From the NCBI GenBank assembly GCA_016584305.1, contig JACEEZ010011991.1:578138-642137 (forward strand): a stretch of DNA of 64,000 nucleotides, written 5' to 3'. The stretch comes from Chionoecetes opilio. Taxonomy: Eukaryota > Arthropoda > Malacostraca > Decapoda > Majidae. Position numbers and translations under genes: made by a program. Positions 1 to 11,947 of the stretch are shown here, in pieces. How positions within the stretch are numbered: position 1 is the first letter of the stretch; each line of letters begins with the position of its first letter. The notes below the pieces were generated by a model. The model did no database searches, had not been told where the DNA came from, and was given only the letters and a program-made list of their open reading frames with translations.

Positions 1-60
1 GAACTTTTCCTACATCGCCTATATTGTATCCCTTTATCCACTTAAAAACTTCTGTCAGTC
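1..60 (-). mobile_element. CR1-like LINE, 5'-truncated copy running off the left edge
   Basis: Antisense match to the RT C-terminal region at 43470-43530. Its truncated 5' end lies 7 bp after the GARS1 exon 13 donor. Confidence 0.8.
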
Positions 61-66
61 ACGCAC

Positions 67-188
67 CCAGCTGTGTGGTGAAGGGCACAAAGTCCTGCTT
101 GCTGGACAGGGGCAGAACAGACACCTTGATGGGCGCCACCACTGTCGGCAGGGAGAAGAAGGTGCGCTTGTCATCCTCCTCTCGCATT
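67..188 (-). CDS. GARS1: GARS1 exon 13 (anticodon-binding domain, incomplete gene)
   Basis: Residues 535-575: [20 protein letters not shown], then [20 protein letters not shown]. Start of the anticodon-binding domain. The donor GTGCGTGA follows, and seven bases into the intron a 5'-truncated LINE begins; remaining exons are outside the window. Confidence 0.95.
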
Positions 189-3100
189 CTGCACCAAACA
201 GAAGGACAAAATACGGAAAACATTAACCCATTCACGCTTCACGCCCAGATCTTTCCTTTGCTATAAAAAAATGTTTGTTGTCGAGCCATAAAATTACGAA
301 AAGTGACTGAATATACCAAATTAGTTAGTGGACAAGGATACTACACAGGTCATATCTATAAAATATTGCTTATATTCACAAAAAATTGTCTAATGGTACC
401 CAAATTACAATGGAGATTACGTTCTGGGTCTCAAGGGTTTAAAGTGAAAGAAGGGGAGTGTATAAAAGGTGGTAGGGAAACTGAGGACGAATCAGGAACA
501 TAAGAACATAAGAAAATAAGGAAGCTACAAGAGGCCGCGAGACCTACACGAGGTAGTTCCTGAACACTATATATATTATCTACAGTCTATTTTTCTTATT
601 ATGGTCAAAATGCAGTCAGGAAGCCACGCCCCCTGCCTCCCCTTCTATTCTACGGGGCAGCTGATTGGTGCATTCCTCGTATCATCACCACCAATCACAA
701 TATCTTCATTACTTAACAGTGGCGTGACCACTGGACAGAGCAATCTTCACTACAGAGGGATTTTTTATTTTGTCACCCTCTGTAGTGAAGTATTAGTATT
801 GCTCTGTCCAGTGGTCACGCGCTGTTAAGTAGTGAAGATATTGTGATTGGTCGTGATGATACGAGGAATGCACCAATCAGCTGCCCCGTAGAATAGAAGG
901 GGAGGCAGGGGGCGTGGCTTCCTGACTGCATTTTGACCATAATAAAAAAAATAGACTATAGATAATATACCTAGTGTTCCTGATTCGTCCGGAGTTTCCC
1001 TGCCACCTTTTTTACTCATCTGTCTTACATTTTTCAAGGAGAGTGTACATGTAAACATCATCTCAAAAGGAGAGTGTACATGTAAATATCATCTCAAAAG
1101 GAGAGTGTACATGTAAATATCATCTCAAAAGGAGAGTGTACATGTAAATATCATCTCAAAAGGAGAGTGTACATGTTAATATCACCTCAAAAGGAAAGTG
1201 TACATGTAAGTATCATCTCAAGAGGAGAGTGTACATGTAAGTATCATCTCAAAAGGAGAGTGTACATGTTAATATCACCTCAAAAGGAGAGTGTACATGT
1301 AAATATCACCTCAAGAGGAGAGTGTACATGTAAGTATCATCTCAAAAGGAGAGTGTACATGGAAGTATCACCTCAAAAGGAGAGTGTACATGTTAATATC
1401 ACCTCAAAAGGAGTGTACATGTAAGTATCACCTCAAAAGGAGTGTACATGTAAGTATCATCTCAAAAGGAGAGTGTACATGTAAATATCACCTCAAAAGG
1501 AGAGTGTACATGTAAGTATCATCTCAAAAGGAGAGTGTACATGTAAGTATCATCTCAAAAGGAGAGTGTACATGTAAGTATCACCTCAAAAGGAGAGTGT
1601 ACATGTAAATATCATCTCAAAAGGAGAGTGTATGTATATCACTCAAGAGTAAGTATATCATCTCAAAAGGAGAGTGTACATGTAAGTATCATCTCAAAAG
1701 GGAGTGTACATGTAATATCATCTCAAAAGGAGAGTGTACATGTAAGTATCATCTCAAAAGGAGAGTGTACATGTAAATATCACCTCAAAAGGAGAGTGTA
1801 CATGTAAATATCATCTCAAAAGGAGAGTGTACATGTAAACATCACCTCAAAAGGAGTGTACATGTAAATATCATCTCAAAAGGAGAGTGTACATGTAAAT
1901 ATCACCTCAAAAGGAGAGTGTACATGTTAATATCACCTCAAAAGGAGAGTGTACATGTAAACATCACCTCAAAAGGAGAATGTACATGTTAATATCACCT
2001 CAAGAGGAGAGTGTACATGTAAATATCACCTCAAAAGGAGAGTGTACATGTTAATATCACCTCAAAAGGAGAGTGTACATGTAAAGCCGTGTTTTTGTCG
2101 TCCAAGCATCGTCTTGGTACGAAGACCGTTTTTTCTCGCATTTGAAAACGGATTGGTTTCTGCGACAAAAACACAACAGGCTTGGTAGGGGCCGAAATAA
2201 TAATCAGTCCAAAACATTGCAAACAATATCACAAAGCAGTATAACACACATTTCAGCAAGTGTTATTGGAGTGGTCTTCGTAATCCAAGACGGTGCTTGG
2301 ACGACAAAAACACGGCTAAAATATCATCTCAACTGCTGAGAAAAACTTCAGTAAACAATATTTGCACCCTCATGATTACAAATTGCAATGAGTGCAGCTC
2401 AGCTCTGACCTGAAGGAATGTTCCAGCAGCGAGTAGAACACCCGACCCACACCGAACGACGGCTCAATGACACTGGGGGTGATCTCCTCCACATACACCT
2501 TCTTCTGCTCCCTCTTGAAGCTGGGCACCATTGCTCTGGTCAGCTTGAGTCCCTTCAGCTCATACTCCCTGCAAGGTGGATGCAAAATGATGGGTATTAA
2601 TTAATTCCTCCGCGCCCAGATCTTTCCTTGGCTTTAAAAAATTGTATGATGTTGAGCCATAAAATTATGAAAAGTTACTGAATATACCAAATGAGTTCGT
2701 CAACAAGGATACTAAACAGGTCATATCTATAAAATATTGCTTATAGTCACTAAAAATCGTCTTGTGATAGCCAAATTATAATACAAACTGATGGGTATTA
2801 AAGGTATTCTCATCTTCCTTGGCCTCTCAGGTAGAGTCCCATTGGAGTGACCCCAAGTCTCTGTGAATAATCAAGCCTGTCTCTGTGAATAATCAAGCAG
2901 TGAGGTCAAGCCTGTCTCTGTGAATAAACAAGACTGTCTCTGTGAATAATCAAGCAGTGAGGTCAAGCCTGTCTCTGTGAATAATCAAGACTGTCTCTGT
3001 GAATAATCAAGCATTGAGGTCAAGCCTGTCTCTGAGAATAATCAAGACTGTCTCTGTGAATAATCAAGCATTGAGGTCAAGCCTGTCTCTGAGAATAATC

Positions 3101-5125
3101 AAGACTGTCTCTGTGAATAATCAAGCATTGAGGTCAAGCCTGTCTCTGTGAATAATCAAGACTGTCTCTGTGAATAATCAAGCATTGAGGTCAAGCCTGT
3201 CTCTGTGAATAATCAAGACTGTCTCTGTGAATAATCAAGCATTGAGGTCAAGCCTGTCTCTGTGAATAATCAAGACTGTCTCTGTGAATAATCAAGCATT
3301 GAGGTCAAGCCTGTCTCTGTGAATAATCAAGCCGTGAAGTCAAGCCTGTCTCTGTGAATAAACAAGCCGTGAAGTCAAGCCTGTCTCTGTGAATAATCAA
3401 GCCGTGAAGTCAAGCCTGTCTCTGTGAATAAACAAGCCGTGAAGTCAAACCTGTCTCTGTGAATAATGAAGCCGTGAAGTCAAGCCTGTCTCTGTGAATA
3501 ATCAAGCAGTGAAGTCAAACCTGTCTCTGTGAATAATGAAGCCGTGAAGTCAAGCCTGTCTCTGTGAATAATCAAGCAGTGAAGTCAAACCTGTCTCTGT
3601 GAATAATGAAGCCGTGAAGTCAAGCCTGTCTCTGTGAATAATCAAGCAGTGAAGTCAAGCCTGTCTCTGTGAATAATGAAGCCGTGAAGTCAAGCCTGTC
3701 TCTGTGAATAATCAAGCAGTGAAGTCAAACCTGTCTCTGTGAATAATGAAGCCGTGAAGTCAAGCCTGTCTCTGTGAATAATCAAGCAGTGAAGTCAAAC
3801 CTGTCTCTGTGAATAATGAAGCCGTGAAGTCAAGCCTGTCTGTGAATAATGAAGCCGTGAAGTCAAACCTGTCTCTGTGAATAATGAAGCCGTGAAGTCA
3901 AGCCTGTCTCTGTGAATAATGAAGCCGTGAAGTCAAGCCTGTCTCTGTGAATAATCAAGCAGTGAGGTCAAGCCTGTCTCTGTGAATAATCAAGCAGTGA
4001 GGTCAAGCCTGTCTCTGTGAATAATCAAGCCGTGAAGTCAAGCCTGTCTCTGTGAATAATCTAGCCGTGAAGTCAAGCCTGTCTGTGAATAATCAAGTCG
4101 TGAAGTCAAGCCTGTCTGTGAATAATCAAGTCGTGAAGTCAAGCCTGTCTGTGAATAATGAAGCCGTGAAGTCAAGCCTGTCTCTGTGAATAATCAAGCA
4201 GTGAGGTCAAGCCTGTCTCTGTGAATAATGAAGCCGTGAAGTCAAGCCTGTCTCTGTGAATAATGAAGCCGTGAAGTCAAGCCTGTCTCTGTGAATAATG
4301 AAGCCGTGAAGTCAAACCTGTCTCTGTGAATAATGAAGCCGTGAAGTCAAGCCTGTCTCTGTGAATAATGAAGCCGTGAAGTCAAACCTGTCTCTGTGAA
4401 TAATGAAGCCGTGAAGTCAAGCCTGTCTCTGTGAATAATCAAGCCGTGAAGTCAAACCTGTCTCTGTGAATAATGAAGCCGTGAAGTCAAGCCTGTCTCT
4501 GTGAATAATGAAGCCGTGAAGTCAAGCCTGTCTCTGTGAATAATCAAGCAGTGAAGTCAAACCTGTCTCTGTGAATAATGAAGCCGTGAAGTCAAGCCTG
4601 TCTCTGTGAATAATGAAGCCGTGAAGTCAAGCCTGTCTGTGAATAATGAAGCCGTGAAGTCAAGCCTGTCTCTGTGAATAATGAAGCCGTGAAGTCAAAC
4701 CTGTCTCTGTGAATAATGAAGCCGTGAAGTCAAGCCTGTTTCTGTGCAACACTCACCCACGCTCAGACAAGGCCTGGTCCATCTGCTCCGCCTGCTCCAT
4801 GGTGAGGGCCGCCAGAGCCTCCTGAGCAGCCTTGGCGTCCTTCTTGAGGGTCTTGCCGATGACGCCCTTGTCTGGTACTGCCACAAGGGAGTCCACCATG
4901 ACCGGCTCCTTCAGAGGCCGCTCCACACACATGCGGATTCCTGCATAGAAAGTGTAATGAGAACATAAGGAAATCAGGAAGCTACAAGAGGCTGGGAGAC
5001 CTACACGTGGTAGTTCCTGTTACTTAACACTACCTACATCCACCTTTCATCCCCATCCATATTTCCTTTCTAAATCTACGCTTTTCCAGCTTTAATCCGT
5101 AGTAGTCCCTAGTAGTAATAATCCC

Positions 5126-5180
<55 letters not shown>

Positions 5181-5363
5181 AGACTGAACCGAAAAAAAAA
5201 TATAGCAGACTGACTCGAAAAAATAAAAAAATAAAAATGAGACTGACCCGATCCCTTGGTGTGTTGGTGGAGGTCATAGGCACTGGCACATATTTCCTTT
5301 CTAAATCTACGCTTTTCCAGCTTTAATCCGTAGTCGTCCGTTATGATAGAAAAAAAGAAAGGG

Positions 5364-5449
<86 letters not shown>

Positions 5450-8400
5450 ACGACTGAAAAAAAATGATCAGTGACCCGAAAAGAAAAGAAAATTAAATAA
5501 ATAAGACTGACCGGATCCCTTGGTGTGTTGTTGCAGGTCATAGGCACTGCGGTCGGCACAGCCCACACACTCTATCCAGCCGTAGGAGGTGAGGCACTCG
5601 GCGTCCCAGCAGTCACAGGCGTAATGGGCCATCTCGTTGCTGAGGTGCTGGCGGAACCTCAGCTTCTTGGGGTTGATGCCGATCCTCACCAGGAACTGCT
5701 GGATGCGCGCCATGTAGTAGCCCAGCGTCTCGTTGGCGACCAGGCCCTGCAGCGTCATAAGAATAGTGATAGTATAGTATATACAGCTAAGTATTAATTA
5801 TAATTATCCGACCTTGGGGGGACCGAAGGTAGGTCGGATGATTGGAATAGTCGGATGTTCGGATATCTCAGTAACCATAAACGTAAGGACAAAATGGTAT
5901 AGAACATAAAAGATGCAGCTCTTGAAGGCCAATCCAGTGGTATACGCCAAAGTAAAATTCATGCATAAATAAAGCCAAAAATCAATGTTTTCTATAAACT
6001 AAAAAAACCGAGAAGTAAAATAAATGGCCTAAACAAGACACAATGTGGTGGTGAAAAAAGTCGGTTGTTTGGACAAGTCGGATGTTTGGAGGTCGGATGT
6101 TGGGAATTTGGCTGTAGTATAGTATAGAATAGTATTGCTTATCAGTTCTAAGCCTTAACACCTTCACACCCAGATCTTTCCTTGGCTATAAAAAAAACTA
6201 TAGTCCCTGCAACAACAACACAATAGTAATAATAATAATAATCATTCTATTATCGCCCGGAGGCATACAGACAAACAACAACAACAACAACAAGACAAAG
6301 AGTTAACTTAAGTCCTACCGTAGATAACACTATAGTCGCCAGTCACTCGCCACTGCACTAATGTCGCCAGGCACAATATATTACGAATTTTAGCATCACT
6401 ACAGACTTTTATGTGCCACTGAAGAGGCATGCACAGTAGTTTATATTATGTACATCACGCTACATGTCTTCAGTGGCACATAAAAGTCTGTAGTGATGCT
6501 AGAATTCGTAATATATTGTGCCTGGCGACATTAGTGCAGTGGCGAGTGACTGGCGACTATAGTGTTATCTACGGTAGAGCAAACAAAAAACACATAATAT
6601 AGGCAAATTAGGGGACATGGTATCAAAATGCATATAGTAAATAGGGTATACATACATGGACACATACGTGCATACTCTCTTAGGCATTCATACTCAATAG
6701 TGGTAGTGCTTATCAGTTCTAAGCCTTAACCCCTTCACGCCCAGATCTTTCCATTGCTATAAAAAAACGTATGTATGTCAGCCATAAAATTACGAAAAGT
6801 AACGGGATATACCTAGTTAGTTAGTGGACAAGGATACTACACAGGTCATATCTATAAAAACATTGCATATAGTCACTAAAAATCATCTAATGGGGGTCAA
6901 ATTACAATGGAAATTACGTTCTGGGCCTCAAGGGGTGAAAGCAGGCGTCACGGATAGATAGATAGACCGATGATTGCATACTCAAAATACACCCAAAATG
7001 TAGTGCCTTGAAACTCCGTCCACCAATACCCAGGCAATGTCAAGCAGGGTACTATATGACCCTGATGTCAAGGGTCCATGTCTAGGGTGTAGAATTTTCA
7101 AGCTATAGTCTATTTTTTTAACGAGGCGAAAATTCCATTCTATCTTAAGGTCTCATGCTTAAAATAATGCCTAAGTTTACTTGATAATATGGTTAACTAT
7201 GATAAAATACAACTGAAATTTAAAAGAAGCGTAGTATTCCCTTCTCCTGGCATCAAATATCAGTCAGTAAGCAGCAAGGGGGCACGATTTTTCACATTGT
7301 TAAAAAGCACAGAGTATAGTTTATCCTGCGCCGGCCTCATCGTGACACAGGTTCTTATCAACACCTTACAACATAGATCTGCTACCACAAATATTTGTTG
7401 ACAATCATGTCTTGTAAAATTATATCCATGCCTGCGAGAACAAGCAGCAGATGAATTCACACCACAGTAAAGTCAGGTGAACAGCCGGTGCTATTTCTAC
7501 TGATGCAAAGCTCAGATGCTGTACTTGCCAGCACAGTGGCTAACCCTCACACGACAATGCAGATGTAAGTGAAGCCAGCTGTGCCAGTGTGTTGCAGTAT
7601 TTCTGGTTGTTTGGACCTAGTTTTTTTTTATTATTATGGTCAAAATGCAGTAAGGAAGCCACGCCCCCTGCCTCCCCTTCTATTCTACGGGGCAGCTGAT
7701 TGGTGCATTCCTCGTATCATCACCACCAATCACAATATCTTCACTACTTAACAGCGGCGTGACCACTGGACAGCAATCTTCACTACAGAGGGATTTTTTA
7801 TTTTGTCACCCTCTGTAGTGAAGATTGCTCTGTCCAGTGGTCACGCGCTGTTAAGTAGTGAAGATATTGTGATTGGTAGTGATGATACGAGGAATGCACC
7901 AATCAGCTGCCCGTAGAATAGAAGGGGAGGCAGGGGGCGTGGCTTCCTGACTGCATTTTGACCATAATAAATAAAATAGACTACAGCTCTCCTTGCCCTC
8001 CATGCCTGCCTTGCCACACCCACCACAACACAACACATACAAGCGTGCGGTCACAGCACCTTCTGTCGCCCTCCCGTGACCTCCTCCAGCGACACCTTGT
8101 CTCCGGGAAAAGCGAGCCTCTCTCCCTCGGTAAAACTGGCCATGTGTTGATACCAGCGTGAGGCATGGACACAGTGGGAGGGAGGGGGCTGCCTGAGGGC
8201 CCGCCACAGCCCCACGTCGGCCTGGGAGGGGCAGTGCTCCAACACGTAGCTGCGGCCCCTCAGGTAGTGGTCCAGGGCCTCCACCTCTGCCGGGGAGCAC
8301 AGGGACCCCAGGGTCCTCAGGCCACACTGCCCACACAACCAAGGGACAAACACTGGTAAACTCTGGAACTCTTATTCTGTTTCTATTTTTCCTCCTTCCT

Positions 8401-9679
8401 ACAACTTCAATTTTCTCCGCTTGATCGACTCGACTGTCTTCAATCTTTAAATCACCGCCGCAATGTTGCTTCTCTTGCTATCTTCTACCGCTATTTTCAT
8501 GCTCACTGCTCTTCTGAACTTGCTAACTGCATGCCTCCCCCTCTCCCGTGGCCTCGCTGCACAAGACTTTCTACTCATTCTCATCCCTATTTTGTCCATC
8601 TTCCTAATGCAAGAGTTAATCAGTATCTTTACTTTTTCATCCCTTTCACTGGTAAACTCTGGAACTCTCTTCCTGTTTCTATTTTTCCACTTTCCTATGA
8701 CTTATCTTTGCAAGAGAGGAGTGACAAGACACCTCCGGAACTAAATAGGCCACCCCCTTTCTTTATTCTCTTACTGTCTTCTTTATAGGGACTGCCAACT
8801 AAGCGGACTTTGTGTTACAGTAAACCCTCTCTAATTCAAAGTAATTAGGGGGAGGCCTGGGTCGAATTAGCCGAAAGTCCGAATTATCCGATGGTTACCT
8901 CTAGCCTCTCCACACAGTAATAAGTCACTCAAACATGCCAAAACAGCACAGATTGTATTACTTGTACTCACCAAAACCATCGTATTTATACTATAATCCC
9001 CATTAGTTAAAGAATAGGCCCGACACTCACCCCATTAGTTACAGAATAGGCCGGACACTCACCCCATTAGTTACAGAATAGGCCCGACACTCACCCCATT
9101 AGTTAAAGAATATGCCCGACAGTCACCCCATTAGGTAAAGACTAGGCCCAATATGCCGGACAGTCACCCCATTAGGTAAAGACTAGGCCCAATATGCGGG
9201 ACACTCACCCCATGCACTGCCTCCCCTATGGTCATCCGCTTGGCTGACTCGCCGTCCATTTGGGCACAGCCAGAGTAAAGCATCATCTCTATGGCAGCAA
9301 CCTGAAATGCACAGAAGAACATAAGTAAATAAGGAAGCTACAAGAGGCTGCAAGACCTACACGTGGTAGTTCCTGTGATACAAAGAGATACAAAACACAA
9401 GGTGGGATGAGAAGGAGACTGAGGAAGAGAAGAAAGGTGACAAAACGTGATGAGTAGCAGAGGCGATACAAAACACAAAATACAGTAAAAAAAAACCTCG
9501 TATTCGAACTTTGAACTTTTATATTTATTTCTTCTATTATTGCCTATATTTTGTGTCGCCCAGTAAGATTTGCTTAAAAAATGCTCAGCCAGGAGTCCCG
9601 CCAAATTCATGGAGAATTTGGCGGGAAGACATTTTGGGACATGTGACAATCATTTACTTACTGAAGAGCAATAGGAGGA

Positions 9680-9745
<66 letters not shown>

Positions 9746-11907
9746 AACATCCATTTCTGCCATGATTTGCATTTACTAGGATTTGGACACGCCTTCATTG
9801 AACCTTGAGCTTACACTGTAAATATACACACACACTTGAGAAACACTGTAACTATACGTACACACACACACCTGAGAAACACTGTAACTATACGTACACA
9901 CACACACCTGAGAAACACTGTACATACACACACACACCTGAGAAACACTGTAAATACACACACACACACCTGAGAAACACTGTAAATACACACACACACA
10001 CACACACCTGAGAAAACTTGGGGTGACTCTTGTCGTCGGGATCACAGAAGTGTTCAATTTCCGCCATGGTAAACTCTCGCACCCTCAGCAGGCCGGAGCG
10101 CGGCGAGATCTCGTTGCGGTAAGCATTGCCAACCTGCCGGGAAGGAGCCGAGTACAGTGCCGAGTAGTAGTAGTAGTAGTAGTAGTAATAGTAGCAGTAG
10201 AGAAGGTGGTGAGGCATTGGGGAGACAGACAGAATCAAAGAAAGAGTTAACCCCTTCATGCCCAGATCTTTCCTTTGCTATATGAAATCGTCTGTTGTTA
10301 GCCATAAAACTACGAAAAAGTAACTAAATAAACCAAATTAGCTAATGGACAGGGATATTAAACAGGTCATATCTATATAATATTGCTTATGTTCATTAAG
10401 ATCGTCGAATGGTGGTAACATTACAATGAAAATTACGTTCTGGGCCTCAAGGGGTTAAGAGCTTGCCAGACAGAATGAGAGAGGACAACTAACTCAAGAC
10501 CCGGCCAGCAAGAAGAGTAACATGATGGAGTGTCGATAAAAGGGTGGTGAGGCATTGGGGAGACAGACAGAATAAAAGAAAGTACAGGTTGAAGTTCCCA
10601 AACTCGGCATCCCAAGACTCGGCAACACCCAAAACTCGGCTATGGTTCCGGATTTTCCAAAACACGGCAGAACACCCAAAACCCGGCGCGTAGTTGCCGT
10701 GTCGGCCGCTAGGTGCCACCACACTAGGCCGCTTGGTTTCTCCCGCCGATTTGTTTTTTGTTATTGTTCAGTGGTGTTGTGACTGTAGAGTTGTGTACAC
10801 TGTTATTTTGTGTACTTCTACAGGTCTGTTATTGGTATTATGGCTCCCAAACCATTTTTTTCCCTTTAATATATCTACGTTCTAAAAGTCGGAAAATTCC
10901 ATTACTCGGCTCGGCGCTGGTTCCGAGGTTGCCGAGTTTGGGAACTTCAACCTGTAATACAGATACAGCCTACAGTAATACAGATACAGCCTACAGTAAT
11001 ACAGATACAGCCTACAGTAATGAAAGAAAGAAATGTGCGAGGCTACAACAACCTTACTTAGAGGAGGAGGAGGCTATAGTGGGGGAGTATTTGTTTGGAA
11101 ATGGGAATGTGGAAGAAGCAAAAAGAACAATCAACAGTTTTAGGATGACCAGAGAAAGGATGAGGAAAGAAAGAGAAAGCAATTACAAGATAGAATAAGA
11201 GAAGACAACTAATTAAAGACCCAGACAGCAAGAAGAAACACGTCAGGGAGTGCCGATAAAAAAGGCGCCTCCACTGAAGTGACTGTGCTCTGACCTGGGC
11301 ACAGGCGAAGGGCAGCTTGCCTTGGTTGTACTCCAGCAGCCGCTTGAAGTTGACAAAGATGCCCTGGGCAGTCTCAGGCCTCAAGAAGCCCTTCAAGTGG
11401 CCTGTAAACAAGAAAAACAAACAAATAAGAAACAACTACATAAGGACATAGGGAAGCTACAAGAGGCCGTGAGACCTACACGTGGTAGTTCCTGTTACTT
11501 AACACTACCTACATCCACCTTTCATCCCCATCCATGAATTTATCCAGACTCCTTTTAAAGCTCCCTATTGACTCTGCACTGACCACCTGACGACTGAGTC
11601 CATGCCAATCATTTACCACCCTTCCATTGAAAATTCCATTGAATCTTAAGGTCTCATACTTAAAATGATGCCTCTGTTTACCTGATAATAGGGTTAACTA
11701 TGATAAAATACAACTGAAATTAAGAAGAAGCGTAGTATTCCCTTTTCCTGGCATCAAATATCAGTCTGTAAGCAGCAAGGAGGCAGGATTTTTCCCCTCG
11801 TTAACAAAACAGTATAGGATAGGATGGACGTTGGGTTTGATATAGCTGCAGTTAATATCAAGGAATAGCAAGTATAGGTCAGTACACACCACACACACAC
11901 ACACACA

Positions 11908-11947
<40 letters not shown>

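Larger units (their letters stand above)
5064..5558. repeat. Tandem duplication of ~230-270 bp that includes the exon 10 end
   Basis: LINE fragment (5064-5104 and 5288-5333), poly(A) (5131-5179; 5364-5445) and the last ~46 bp of GARS1 exon 10 with its donor (5242-5289; 5506-5558) occur twice in the same order. Confidence 0.8.

Noticed and set aside
1033..4745. CRISPR-like regular repeats
   Set aside because: The 31- and 35-bp units are contiguous, with no unique spacers and no cas genes, inside introns of a eukaryotic gene: minisatellites.
5341..5568. 75-codon poly-Phe frame on minus strand
   Set aside because: It is the complement of a poly(A) run.
9776..10259. Cys/Val-rich frames around 9.8-10.2 kb
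   Set aside because: CA-repeat translations; the true signal there is GARS1 exon 8.
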